Of a stretch of 64,000 bases of DNA, positions 39,404-48,930 are shown piece after piece (within the stretch, counting starts at the first letter, position 1; each line of letters begins with the position of its first letter). Location of the stretch: NCBI GenBank assembly GCA_023151315.1, contig JAKLJE010000021.1, positions 10,528 to 74,527 of the forward strand. The letters run 5' to 3'. The translations under genes and the position numbers were made by a program. This DNA is from Bacteroidia bacterium. Its GTDB lineage: Bacteria; Bacteroidota; Bacteroidia; Palsa-965. Below the pieces are notes generated by a model, which saw only the letters and a program-made list of their open reading frames with translations, ran no database searches and had not been told where the DNA came from.

Positions 39404-40570
39404 TTACTTGTTCCCGAAATAGTTTACTTCACGTCCCGTTTCTCTGACATCGAATGAAATCGGGAGTACGGACGTTCCCGCAACGGAATCGATAGCAGAA
39501 CGGTGATAAACGTTACCGATCCAACTGAACTCGCGAAATGGAGTTGAATGAATTCTTCCAAGGCGCTGCAATGTTTGCTGCTCGGTGAGTTTCCATGAAT
39601 TGCTCACGTACATTAAAGTCGGCTCCATATAGAATATGTACAGCAATTCACCCAGCGTGTGTTCGGGATGATTGGAGTAATTCATTTCCGTATTCAAACC
39701 TCTGCGATAATGCTCCAATCGCATTTGCATGGAATCCCTCATCGCAAGAAATTCTTCATTGCTGAGCATTCCTGATACAGGTGTATTTTCAATGAACAAG
39801 GTTTGAATCGAAGTTTCGTGACACCATAAACACTTCGCAGGCTTCCCTCCTTCTGTGAGTGTTCGCGGCGCACCGGAAATCAGATTTCCTGCTTCGTCAT
39901 AAATCGCAAAACGTAATTGTCCGTTCGACATGATATCGAAGCATTCAAACAATTCAGGATGAAACCCGGAGCCGTTGATGGAATCTGTACTTTCCTCAGC
40001 GATGAAACCCACATTCAGAATTGATGTATCGCGTGAGAAACGCACCAATCGGTCACCATCCGAAATGGAAGAATTGGTAACTCCGAACAGCCATGCTGTT
40101 TGATCCACGTGATGCAACTTCCGGAACTCATCAATCGTTCGCGGCACACCGGTGATTCTGTAATAATGTTCGGAAGTACCGAGAGTTAATGCGATGAACT
40201 TTCCGAGTTCGAGTTCACCTTCTCTTTTATATTCTTCAGAGTTCCTGATACTGTCAGAGATCACGAGCAAAGCCTGGAGCGCCTCTTTACTGAAACCCAA
40301 TTTATCCAAATGAACTTCGAGGTGCATGCTATCAGAAGAAACAACAGCTTCTTTCATGCATCCTTTCGGCAATTCCGCACCGAGCCATGAGAAACACCAC
40401 ACCATTCCGCGATACACGTGCACCGCTTTCTGATCCGGCAAACTCTTATGCCAATTCAAGCGGATCACATAGTCTGCTGTTTTGATCTTACTGCTGCTTC
40501 TGCACAAAGGCTTCACAACGAATACGCATAGTAACGCAACCAAAACAAAATATATCCGTCGTGTCGTCAT
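39404..40570 (-). CDS. Hypothetical membrane-anchored protein with one CxxCH motif
   Basis: A 388-residue protein with an N-terminal signal anchor and no recognised family. A single CxxCH ('AKCLWCHETS', near residue 250) could bind c-type haem in the periplasm; a metal site is the alternative. 'LFIENTPVSGMLSNEEFLAM' and the region after it are helical. It overlaps the GT87-like gene by 4 bases (ATGA), so FkbM methyltransferase, GT87 and this gene form an operon. Confidence 0.6.
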   Translation of the reverse strand: MTTRRIYFVLVALLCVFVVKPLCRSSSKIKTADYVIRLNWHKSLPDQKAVHVYRGMVWCFSWLGAELPKGCMKEAVVSSDSMHLEVHLDKLGFSKEALQALLVISDSIRNSEEYKREGELELGKFIALTLGTSEHYYRITGVPRTIDEFRKLHHVDQTAWLFGVTNSSISDGDRLVRFSRDTSILNVGFIAEESTDSINGSGFHPELFECFDIMSNGQLRFAIYDEAGNLISGAPRTLTEGGKPAKCLWCHETSIQTLFIENTPVSGMLSNEEFLAMRDSMQMRLEHYRRGLNTEMNYSNHPEHTLGELLYIFYMEPTLMYVSNSWKLTEQQTLQRLGRIHSTPFREFSWIGNVYHRSAIDSVAGTSVLPISFDVRETGREVNYFGNK

Positions 40571-42144
40571 TCCGTTTTCAGTCTGATAAAGTCCGTTTTG
40601 GGCAATGAGTACAGGTGAAATAATCCGGGACCTCTTCTGTAGTCTGACAATACCAGCAGTTCATCATTGCGTTCTGCAATCAGAATTACGTTCACGTGAT
40701 TCAATTTATACGCTTCATTATTCCGGCTGATCCATCCGGCACCATTGAATCCGGGTTTCATTACCAAATTCTTTAATCTGAACGTGCCGTTCTCGTTGAT
40801 GATGTAATTCAGACTGTCGTTACGAAAATAAGCTCCCGTAACGTAATCTGAATTGATCACTTCCGGCTTGTAGTAAGTCATGGGTAATGTCTCCGGACTA
40901 TTCAACGATTTCATGCAAAAGAAAATGAGGAACATTCCGACTATTGCAGCCTGTTCCAAACGTATTATTCGGAAACTGAATGCAGGAAATGTTTCAGCAA
41001 TTAAAATGGTCAACATAACCCACATCTTGTATTCTTCAAGGAAAGGATTGGTTCCGTCGAAGAGTCGGGACGGGGCAAGAAATACGATCGCATAAAGCGC
41101 AATTTTGATTAATGAAAGAGTGTCTTCCTTTGACAATAAAAACGGAAGAATGATCACAAAAGAATATGAAGATGTGTAACCAGAAGTGAGCAGCAAGAAT
41201 AACAGCAGTATCCGGACGCGCGCAAAAAGACCTGTATTCTGATTCCATGAACCCGCGATCAAGAACATCAGCGTGCCGGTGAAGATGAGATTGATAAACT
41301 GTACTGAGCGTTCACTGCCGGACCACCATGCTGTAGTATTCAGTACATCATCATGCACCACGAGTTTGCGAAGCAACACGATGAAACTCTGAAAAGAAGA
41401 AGAATACGGATCAGAAAAATAGCCACCGGAAATCCGCATGAGTGAATGCGAATAAAACTCATTGAGTGACTGAAATGCGGCATTAAAAAGCAGACCGAAT
41501 CCGAGAGTAAACAAAGCGAAGAATACAATGGTGGCAAATACAGGTTTCCACTCGCGCCTCGAAATAAAAATCAGTAACAGAAAAGCCGGACTCAATTTCA
41601 GAAGAATGGCAATAGCAAAAAACAATCCCGAGATCACGGGAGCTTTCTCTGATTTCAGAAATGCAAGCATGACCAAAGCCGTAACCAGCAACCAGCTTTG
41701 CCCCAGCTGAATATTGTAATGAATGGTCAATAATCCCGCAACTGTTAAGAGATAAGTTCTCCAATCAGGATCCGGGAAATACCGTGCAGCAAATCGGATA
41801 AACGCGAAAACAAATACGAGCAGACTGAAAATACCGAACACTGATTTAGATAAAGTGGCACCGGGAATCAGCGCGAACGGCACGTAGAACAGAATGGTTT
41901 GCGGAGTAACAGTGCAATGATTGAGGAAGAAATTCGCTTCACCCGCTTCCTGAACATTCGTGTTAAATGCACGGGAATCGTAAACTTCGGTGAGTATATT
42001 TTCTCCGCTCATTGCGATCCGTGCACCATAATAGTAATTGCCGTAATCGCCCAGCGGTTTATTCTGCATGAGCAAGACGGAAATCAATCCTGCGATGAGA
42101 AGAATCCCTCCAATGAGTTGCAATTTGAATGAAGGTTTCATCAT
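40567..42144 (-). CDS. GT87-like polytopic glycosyltransferase (DUF2029)
   Basis: A 525-residue integral membrane protein with ten or more spans. Features of the GT-C fold GT87 family are visible: an early loop 'GDYGNYYYGARIAMSGEN' with the acidic residue expected for polyprenyl-phosphate-sugar use, 'IQLGQSWLLVTALVML', and 'GLFFAIAILLKLSPAFLLL'. The start is set at the ATG overlapping the methyltransferase stop by 4 bases; a start 7 codons earlier is possible. The C-terminal ~100 residues form a soluble domain with 'VMKPGFNGAGWISRNN'. Confidence 0.75.
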   Translation of the reverse strand: MMKPSFKLQLIGGILLIAGLISVLLMQNKPLGDYGNYYYGARIAMSGENILTEVYDSRAFNTNVQEAGEANFFLNHCTVTPQTILFYVPFALIPGATLSKSVFGIFSLLVFVFAFIRFAARYFPDPDWRTYLLTVAGLLTIHYNIQLGQSWLLVTALVMLAFLKSEKAPVISGLFFAIAILLKLSPAFLLLIFISRREWKPVFATIVFFALFTLGFGLLFNAAFQSLNEFYSHSLMRISGGYFSDPYSSSFQSFIVLLRKLVVHDDVLNTTAWWSGSERSVQFINLIFTGTLMFLIAGSWNQNTGLFARVRILLLFLLLTSGYTSSYSFVIILPFLLSKEDTLSLIKIALYAIVFLAPSRLFDGTNPFLEEYKMWVMLTILIAETFPAFSFRIIRLEQAAIVGMFLIFFCMKSLNSPETLPMTYYKPEVINSDYVTGAYFRNDSLNYIINENGTFRLKNLVMKPGFNGAGWISRNNEAYKLNHVNVILIAERNDELLVLSDYRRGPGLFHLYSLPKTDFIRLKTE

Positions 42145-43160
42145 TTGCTTTTCATTCTGAACCATGCATACAGCAGCGCAGGCGGAAGTAATCGCTTGAA
42201 TGCGGATTTGATTTTAGTACCGAAGCTTTGGTCAGTCAGATAACGGAACAAATCGCTTTTCTCCGAATGTGAAAGTTCGTTCCCGATAATATAATCTGCC
42301 TCACTGAACAGTCCGGCCGAAGCCAGAATCAATGCACTGCGCAATGCCTGTGTTCTGTCTGTACCGAAAGAATCACGCACATAAATGGCATCACCTGCCA
42401 CATTGTACTTGACAGGCTCATAAACTTCGGAGCCGAAGTGTACACTTCTTAATTTTTGAACAAACTCGGGATAAGTTCGAAGATCGACCATGTGGTATCC
42501 GAACTTTCGCATGAACTGATCAATGTCTGAAAAGTACGCTTGCTGCTTATAAATCGGAATGAATGCAACTTCCAGTTCTACGACATTAACAGAGCCTTTA
42601 GAAAGCAATTCTTCGCAACTTTTCAGGATTTCAAGTTCTGTTCCTTGCGTATCGATCTTCAGAAAATCAACCTTATCCCAATTGTATTGCTTCAGCAAAT
42701 CCGGCAAGGTGCATAACGTAACATTCTGTTTGTCGGTTACGTGAAGAAACTCCGACCAGTGTGGACCGTATTTAACGCGCCGCATATGTCGATGGAATCC
42801 GTCAATATCCGGCTCCAGCATTGAAGACATGCAAGGTCTTTTTGTGATATTCAGGATACCTTCACCCGTGCGGCTTCCGATTGCCTGCCGTACGATGTGG
42901 TAACCCGAGAAGTTCATTTTTTCATAGAACTTTCTGAGTTCCTCAGCGGCTTTCGCTTCAGGCTCAACGGCCAGAATTTCAATTACACCACGCAAACCGG
43001 ATAAAGCCTCAAAGCCTTCCCGCGCACCGATATCAACAACATGTAATTTGTTGCTACCGATAAATTGCTGTATAAAATCCTCTGGTGAAAACTTCAAAAT
43101 AAATCGAGATGGTGTTGTAAATGTACAAACACTCATGCAAATCAGCTGGAAATGACGCAT
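42141..43160 (-). CDS. FkbM-family methyltransferase
   Basis: A 339-residue protein with an AdoMet-binding Rossmann domain: motif I 'LHVVDIGAREGFEALSG', an acidic residue in 'ILAVEPEAKAAEEL', and the FkbM signature 'VDFLKIDTQGTELEILKSCE'. FkbM enzymes often O-methylate sugars or peptides in surface polysaccharide clusters, fitting the co-transcribed GT87-like gene. The first ~15 residues may not be translated (an ATG at residue 9 is an alternative). Confidence 0.88.
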   Translation of the reverse strand: MRHFQLICMSVCTFTTPSRFILKFSPEDFIQQFIGSNKLHVVDIGAREGFEALSGLRGVIEILAVEPEAKAAEELRKFYEKMNFSGYHIVRQAIGSRTGEGILNITKRPCMSSMLEPDIDGFHRHMRRVKYGPHWSEFLHVTDKQNVTLCTLPDLLKQYNWDKVDFLKIDTQGTELEILKSCEELLSKGSVNVVELEVAFIPIYKQQAYFSDIDQFMRKFGYHMVDLRTYPEFVQKLRSVHFGSEVYEPVKYNVAGDAIYVRDSFGTDRTQALRSALILASAGLFSEADYIIGNELSHSEKSDLFRYLTDQSFGTKIKSAFKRLLPPALLYAWFRMKSK

Positions 43161-43205
43161 CAGTAAGGAATTATCCGAATACAGACCAAAATCACCAGCG
43201 ATTTC

Positions 43206-43236
43206 TTGGCTGAATGAAGCCTCTTCAGTACTTTCG
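43206..43236 (+). promoter_or_regulatory. Bacteroidota-type promoter of the tandem paralogue pair
   Basis: TTG at 43206-43208, 20 bases, then TACTTTCG at 43229-43236, one mismatch from the TAnnTTTG -7 element. It lies ~38 bases ahead of the ATG at 43274. Confidence 0.4.
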
Positions 43237-43273
43237 AGGTCTTAACCCTAATTACTTATTTAACCAATAAAAC

Positions 43274-43882
43274 ATGCGTAAACTTTTCATTCCGGCAATT
43301 ACAGCAATTGCTCTTTCGTCATTCACAATGACATCTTGCGGCGGTTCAGGAGACACATCTGCAGCAGATTCTCTGATCGCTAAACTGAACGAAGTGAAAT
43401 TCAATGAAGTAAAAGTAGACAGCCTCTACTCTATGTCACTTCCTGATTACCTCACAGAAGGTAGCGATCTGAATGATGAAGCATCATTGCAGTACCAGAA
43501 TATTTACAAAGAAGTTTACGTAATCGTTATTGACGAGCCTAAGCAGGATTTCATTGACGTATTCAAAGAAATCGGAGAATACGATGAAGCGAAATCACCT
43601 ATCGATAACTACGCTGAGTCGCAAATGAAATCCATTGAAGAAACAATGGAAAAAGTGAGCAAGAAGACTGAGTTTTCTAAAAAGAAAATCAACGGAAACG
43701 AAGCTCGCGTTGCTGATGTTGCAGGAACACAGGCAGGAATTGATGGCGAAATGGGCTTCAAAGCTGCATTCGTAGAAGGTAAAGAAACTCTTTACATGAT
43801 CATGACCTGGACTTTCGAAAGCTCGAAAGACAAATACGAGGCTGACATGACGAAGATGATAGAATCTTTCAAAGAACAATAG
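43274..43882 (+). CDS. Lipoprotein of unknown function, tandem paralogue A
   Basis: A 202-residue protein with a lipoprotein signal ('SSFTMTSC', Cys 22). The mature domain is acidic, with 'YLTEGSDLNDEASLQYQNIY' and 'KEVYVIVIDEPKQDFIDVFK'. Nearly the same block occurs in the next gene, showing a tandem duplication. No named family was recognised. A terminator hairpin follows the stop. Confidence 0.75.
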   Translation: MRKLFIPAITAIALSSFTMTSCGGSGDTSAADSLIAKLNEVKFNEVKVDSLYSMSLPDYLTEGSDLNDEASLQYQNIYKEVYVIVIDEPKQDFIDVFKEIGEYDEAKSPIDNYAESQMKSIEETMEKVSKKTEFSKKKINGNEARVADVAGTQAGIDGEMGFKAAFVEGKETLYMIMTWTFESSKDKYEADMTKMIESFKEQ

Positions 43883-43907
43883 TCGTCTGCACTAATTTGA
43901 AAAATAT

Positions 43908-43935
43908 ACCCTGAGTCTGTGATTCAGGGTTTTTT
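43908..43935 (+). terminator. Intrinsic terminator between tandem paralogues
   Basis: ACCCTGA (43908-43914) pairs with TCAGGGT (43924-43930), followed by a T-run to 43935. The ATG of the downstream gene starts only three bases later (43939). Confidence 0.85.
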
Positions 43936-43938
43936 ATT

Positions 43939-44979
43939 ATGAAAAAACTATCACTTCTCTCCGTTCTCTTACTGTTGCTCTCAGTTCATCTGCTTGCCCA
44001 GAACAGTAATAATGACACGACAAGTTCCAGAATCGTTGATATCAATGGACGGTATCAAATGGCTATTCCCAATTACCTCACAGAAGGTAACGATCTGAAT
44101 GACGAAGCCTCTCTGCAATATCAGAACATCTATAAAGAAGTTTACATCATTGTGATTGACGAGCCGAAACAGGAGTTCAAAGATGTATTCATTGAACTGG
44201 GTGAATACGACACCAGCAAATCAATTCTGGAGAACTACACCCTTTCTCAAATGGAAAGTATTAAAGCTGCTATGATAACGAGCACTCAAGGAACGCGGCG
44301 GACGATAAAATCTCAGTCATCTGAAGCAATAGTTTATGATGTATCAGGAACTCAGGAAGGAATAGAAGGAGAAATGGGATTCACCGTTGCATTTCTTGAA
44401 GGTCGCTTGAATTTATATATGATCCTCACCTGGACTTTTCAGAAAGACAAACCGAAATATCAGGCAGATATGGATGCGATGATCGCTTCTTTCAAAGAGC
44501 TTTCTGGTGAAATTGATTACGGGTATCCTCATCCATTAACACTGGAACCCGGAGCGGACTTTGTTGCAACAGAAGTAGATCGAAGTGCAGATCTCGAGTT
44601 CACATCAAAAGACAGAGTTCAATTCGTAACCGTTCATAGTGAACCATTGTACCTGTGGGACTCAATTTATGCGTCGAACAAGAAAAAACCTGCGACCATG
44701 CTTGACTTTTACAGCGAGGAGAAAACCAAATCCATGCGTGAGGGATTTTCTTCCTTTTCAGAAATCCAGAAGCTATCTGCAAAAAAGATCAACAACCTTG
44801 ACGCCCGTGTTACTTCATTCTCAGCGAAAGACAAGTCGACCGGAGTACAGTATTACTATTATGTTGCTTATGTACAGGGAAAAAATGCGATGTACCGAAT
44901 AACCTGCCAGGCACCGATTTCGATGAAATTCCAATGCGAGAAAAAGTTCGAACAGATTGCGGAATCTTTTAAGGAGTAA
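43939..44979 (+). CDS. Secreted two-domain protein, tandem paralogue B
   Basis: A 346-residue protein with a signal peptide ending near 'LLAQN'. Residues ~30-190 closely match paralogue A ('YLTEGNDLNDEASLQYQNIY', 'EVYIIVIDEPKQEFKDVFIE'). Residues ~200-346 form a second domain with 'VQFVTVHSEPLYLWDSIYA' and 'YYYYVAYVQGKNAMYRITCQ' that looks like a diverged version of the same fold. Function unknown. Transcription may come from its own promoter or from read-through of the preceding terminator. Confidence 0.75.
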   Translation: MKKLSLLSVLLLLLSVHLLAQNSNNDTTSSRIVDINGRYQMAIPNYLTEGNDLNDEASLQYQNIYKEVYIIVIDEPKQEFKDVFIELGEYDTSKSILENYTLSQMESIKAAMITSTQGTRRTIKSQSSEAIVYDVSGTQEGIEGEMGFTVAFLEGRLNLYMILTWTFQKDKPKYQADMDAMIASFKELSGEIDYGYPHPLTLEPGADFVATEVDRSADLEFTSKDRVQFVTVHSEPLYLWDSIYASNKKKPATMLDFYSEEKTKSMREGFSSFSEIQKLSAKKINNLDARVTSFSAKDKSTGVQYYYYVAYVQGKNAMYRITCQAPISMKFQCEKKFEQIAESFKE

Positions 44980-45002
44980 ACTGTGAATCACATGAAGAGA
45001 AA

Positions 45003-45023
45003 GGGGCTGATGCCCCTTTTTTT
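45003..45023 (+). terminator. Intrinsic terminator after paralogue B
   Basis: GGGGC (45003-45007), loop TGAT, GCCCC (45012-45016), then seven T. Confidence 0.85.
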
Positions 45024-45203
45024 GTTTGCAATCGTGGTAAAATGTTCAAAATTCAGCAGGCGTCAACATTTCCTCTCCATGACGCTTTGCGTAATTTTAA
45101 ACTGATTTTTCACCTGTAAAAATTTAACGTAGTACAGCTTGAGCCGGCGGGTTACAGAATCCGCAGGTGCAGACTGACTTCGAATCTGAGGATAGCGAAT
45201 AAA

Positions 45204-48200
45204 ATGATTTTCAATCACCTTCACGTACATACACAGTTCTCTCTGCTCGACGGAGCTGCACCGATTTCCGATTTGTATAAAAAAGCGGTTGGCGACAACA
45301 TGCGTGGAATCGCAATCACCGATCATGGAAATATGTTCGGCGCATTCAAGTTCGTTGCAGAAGCATCGAAATATAATACTGCGGACAATCCGAATAAGAT
45401 TAAACCTATTGTCGGTTGCGAGTTTTATCTCGTTGACAATATGGAGAAAACGAAATTCACTCGTGAAGAGCGGGATGTTCGTTATCACCAGTTATTCCTT
45501 GCCAAGAACGCAGAAGGTTACAAAAATCTTGTAAAGCTGTGTTCCTACGGCTATATGTACGGTATGTACGGGAAGTATCCGCGTATTGACAAGAATCTTA
45601 TTCTCAAACATCACGAAGGACTGATTGCAACTACTTGCTGTCTTGCAGCTTCAGTTCCGCGCACCATTCTCAGAAAAGGAGAAGAAGAAGGAGAAAAAGA
45701 ATTCAAATGGTGGCTCGATCTTTTCGGTGAAGACTACTACATCGAATTGCAGCGTCACGATATTCCGGAGCAGAACACTGTGAACGAAGTACTTCTCAAG
45801 TGGGCGGTGAAATACAATGTGAAGGTGATTGCATCCAACGATTCGCACTACGTGAACGAAGAAGATGCAAACGCGCACGACATTCTTCTTTGCATCAACA
45901 CGGGAGAAAAGCAAAGCACGCCGACAGCAAAAGATTTCGATGATGAATCGTCCATGAAAGGAAAGCGATTTGCTTTCTGGAATGATCAGTTCTATTTCAA
46001 AACCACTCAGGAAATGACGGAGCTGTTCTCCGATGTTCCGCAGGCGATCGACAACACCAATGAGATCGTTGACAAAGTGGAAATGCTGAAACTGAAACGC
46101 GATATTCTACTTCCGCATTATAAAATTCCAACAGGATTTGTGGATCAGGATGAATATCTGAAACACATCACGTTTGAAGGTGCGAAGAAGCGATACATTG
46201 AAATCACGCAGGAAGTTGAAGAGCGACTGAATTTCGAACTCTTCACGATCAAGTCCATGGGATTTGCGGGATACTTTCTCATTGTACAGGATTTCATCAA
46301 CCACGGAAAAGACATTGGCGTATTCGTTGGGCCCGGTCGTGGTTCTGCTGCAGGATCAGCGGTGGCGTATTGCATCGGTATTACGAACATTGATCCGATC
46401 AAGTACAATTTGCTTTTCGAGCGATTCCTCAATCCGGATCGTAAGTCAATGCCCGATATCGATACGGACTTTGATGATGAAGGCCGACAGAAAGTGATTG
46501 ACTACGTTGTAGACAAATACGGAAAGAATCAGGTTGCGCAGATCGTTACTTACGGAACAATGGCCGCAAAGATGTCGATCAAAGACGTTGCGCGTGTATT
46601 GGATTTACCGCTCGATCAGGCAAACGCATTGGCGAAATTGGTTCCTGAAAAACCCGGCATTGAACTGGATCGTGTGATCAATGCACCGATTGACGGAGAG
46701 AAATCGCTCAAAGACAAAGAAGGATTAGGCGGAGAAGAATTGGAGAACGTGAAGAAGTTGCGTCAGATTTATCAGGGCAACGATCTTCAGGCGAACGTAA
46801 TCAAAGAAGCGCTGGTATTGGAAGGATCCGTTCGCGGGACAGGTATTCACGCCGCAGGAATCATCATTGCACCGCAGGATTTGACGGACATCATTCCGGT
46901 TGCAACATCAAAAGATTCGAATCTTTACGTGACGCAGTTCGACGGCAAAGTGATTGAAGATGCCGGTGTAATCAAGATGGACTTCCTTGGATTGAAAACG
47001 CTCACCATTCTGCGTGATGCGCTTTTGATGATAGAGGAAAATCACGGAATTAAAATTGATCTTGATACACTTCCGCTCGACGATAAGAAAACATTTGAGT
47101 TGTATCAACGCGGAGAAACAAACGGTACATTCCAGTTTGAATCTCCCGGAATGCAGAAGCATTTGATTTCTCTCAAGCCGGACAAATTCGAAGATCTCAT
47201 TGCGATGAACGCGTTGTATCGTCCGGGTCCGTTGGAATACATTCCGAACTTCATTGCGCGTAAACACGGTCGCGAACCGATTACATACGATTTGCCGGAG
47301 ATGCGCGAGTATCTTGAAGATACATACGGCATCACAGTTTATCAGGAGCAGGTAATGTTGCTCTCGCAGAAACTTGCGGGATTCTCGAAAGGAGATGCCG
47401 ACGTACTGCGTAAAGCGATGGGTAAAAAAGACAAGGCCACGCTGGATAAAATGAAAGGCAAGTTCCTTGAAGGAATCCAGAAGAAAGGTCTTGATGTTAA
47501 AACCTGCGAGAAAGTCTGGACAGACTGGGAAGCGTTTGCGCAATACGCATTCAACAAATCGCATTCTACTTGTTACGCGTATGTTGCGTATCACACTGCG
47601 TATCTGAAAGCGCATTACCCTGCGGAATACATGGCGAGTGTACTCACGCATAACTTGGGCAACATCGACAAGATTACTTTCTTCATGGAAGAATCGAAGC
47701 GTGCAGGAATTCCGGTATTGGGTCCTGATGTGAATGAATCTGAAATCAAGTTCAGCGTAAACAAGAGCGGACAGATTCGTTTTGGCATGGGCGCGATTAA
47801 AGGCGTTGGAGAATCTGCTGCAGACGCAATCATTTCCGAGCGCAAGCAGAACGGACCATACAAAGATGTATTTGATCTGGTGCGTCGCATCAATCTGCGT
47901 GCTGCGAACAAGAAGACATTTGAAAATCTGATTTTCGCAGGAGCGTTTGATTCCTTCACAGGAATGCATCGTGCTACATTCCTCGCAGCGGAAGGCGATC
48001 CGAATTCACCAACTACATTCCTTGATAAACTTCTGAAATACGGACAAGCCTGTCAGGGTGCTTCAGATAATACATCGATCAGTCTGTTTGATGATGTTGT
48101 GGATGAAGCCACTCAGGTTCCTGAGCCGAAAATTCCTCAAGTGGAAGAATGGGGAATTCTTCCGAAGCTGAAAGCGGAACGTGAAGTAATCGGCATTTAC

Positions 48201-48809
48201 ATTTCGGGGCATCCGCTGGATACATACAAGATCGAGATGGAAGTTTTCTCGAAGCATAAACTTTCCGATTTGAAAGATCTTTCCAAATACAACGGATCAG
48301 ATATGATCATCGGAGGAATGATGACCAGCGGACAGAAGCGTTTGACCAAGACCGGAAAAGAATTCGGAATATTTGTACTTGAAGATTATAACGACTCGCA
48401 TGAGTTTCCTCTGTTCGGAAAAGATTTCATTGAGTTCGGTAAGTTTCTGAACAACTTCGATCAGCCACGATTTGTATTGGTGCGAGGCAAAGTGCAACCG
48501 CGTTACGGAATGCCGGATCAACTGGAATTCAAAGTCACCGGAATGGAATTGCTTTCTGAGCTCGGTGACAAAATCAAAACCTGCAGCTTGCAGATTCCGC
48601 TTTCCGCAATTTCAGATGACAGCATTGCACAACTTCAGGAAGTGGTGAAACGTCATGAAGGAAAAACGCAATTGCGTTTCTCGGTATTCGATGTGGCGGA
48701 AAATATTAAAGTTGAATTGCCGTCTCGCAAAACGCGTGTGAAAGCTGACAAGGCGTTCCTGGAAGATTTGCAGAGTGTGATGCCGGAGGTGAGCTGGAAG
48801 TTGAATTAA
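45204..48809 (+). CDS. dnaE: DNA polymerase III alpha subunit
   Basis: A 1201-residue replicative polymerase of normal DnaE length. Domains in order: PHP ('FNHLHVHTQFSLLDGAAPI', 'GIAITDHGNMFGA'), palm with the catalytic aspartates in 'PDIDTDFDDEGRQKVIDYV', thumb/fingers ('FVGPGRGSAAGSAVAYCIGI', 'YNLLFERFLNPDRKSMPD', 'FNKSHSTCYAYVAYHTAYLK'), a helix-hairpin-helix region ('AIKGVGESAADAII') and a C-terminal OB fold ('MIIGGMMTSGQKRLTKTGKE'). The PHP metal residues are retained. Core gene with its own upstream region. Confidence 0.98.
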   Translation: MIFNHLHVHTQFSLLDGAAPISDLYKKAVGDNMRGIAITDHGNMFGAFKFVAEASKYNTADNPNKIKPIVGCEFYLVDNMEKTKFTREERDVRYHQLFLAKNAEGYKNLVKLCSYGYMYGMYGKYPRIDKNLILKHHEGLIATTCCLAASVPRTILRKGEEEGEKEFKWWLDLFGEDYYIELQRHDIPEQNTVNEVLLKWAVKYNVKVIASNDSHYVNEEDANAHDILLCINTGEKQSTPTAKDFDDESSMKGKRFAFWNDQFYFKTTQEMTELFSDVPQAIDNTNEIVDKVEMLKLKRDILLPHYKIPTGFVDQDEYLKHITFEGAKKRYIEITQEVEERLNFELFTIKSMGFAGYFLIVQDFINHGKDIGVFVGPGRGSAAGSAVAYCIGITNIDPIKYNLLFERFLNPDRKSMPDIDTDFDDEGRQKVIDYVVDKYGKNQVAQIVTYGTMAAKMSIKDVARVLDLPLDQANALAKLVPEKPGIELDRVINAPIDGEKSLKDKEGLGGEELENVKKLRQIYQGNDLQANVIKEALVLEGSVRGTGIHAAGIIIAPQDLTDIIPVATSKDSNLYVTQFDGKVIEDAGVIKMDFLGLKTLTILRDALLMIEENHGIKIDLDTLPLDDKKTFELYQRGETNGTFQFESPGMQKHLISLKPDKFEDLIAMNALYRPGPLEYIPNFIARKHGREPITYDLPEMREYLEDTYGITVYQEQVMLLSQKLAGFSKGDADVLRKAMGKKDKATLDKMKGKFLEGIQKKGLDVKTCEKVWTDWEAFAQYAFNKSHSTCYAYVAYHTAYLKAHYPAEYMASVLTHNLGNIDKITFFMEESKRAGIPVLGPDVNESEIKFSVNKSGQIRFGMGAIKGVGESAADAIISERKQNGPYKDVFDLVRRINLRAANKKTFENLIFAGAFDSFTGMHRATFLAAEGDPNSPTTFLDKLLKYGQACQGASDNTSISLFDDVVDEATQVPEPKIPQVEEWGILPKLKAEREVIGIYISGHPLDTYKIEMEVFSKHKLSDLKDLSKYNGSDMIIGGMMTSGQKRLTKTGKEFGIFVLEDYNDSHEFPLFGKDFIEFGKFLNNFDQPRFVLVRGKVQPRYGMPDQLEFKVTGMELLSELGDKIKTCSLQIPLSAISDDSIAQLQEVVKRHEGKTQLRFSVFDVAENIKVELPSRKTRVKADKAFLEDLQSVMPEVSWKLN

Positions 48810-48930
48810 TAGTACACGGATTAGATAGTACACGGATTTTACGGAAAATACAGATTGGCGCGGATGTATTGTCATCCTTCGGCTTCGCTCAGTCTGACAT
48901 TAAGTGCATCCGGAAGCGGATTGGCGCGGA
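48810..48930. repeat. Intergenic repeats between dnaE and the DUF5060 gene
   Basis: TAGTACACGGATT is repeated at 48810-48822 and 48826-48838, and GATTGGCGCGGAT occurs twice (from 48853 and from 48919). Between them TGTCATCCTTCGGCTTCGCT followed by CAGTCTGACA is a partial palindrome of a kind scattered through Bacteroidota genomes. It may act as a bidirectional transcription end for the two convergent genes. Confidence 0.6.

Noticed and set aside
46908-47969. 353-codon frame opposite dnaE
   Set aside because: Antisense shadow of a conserved polymerase gene.
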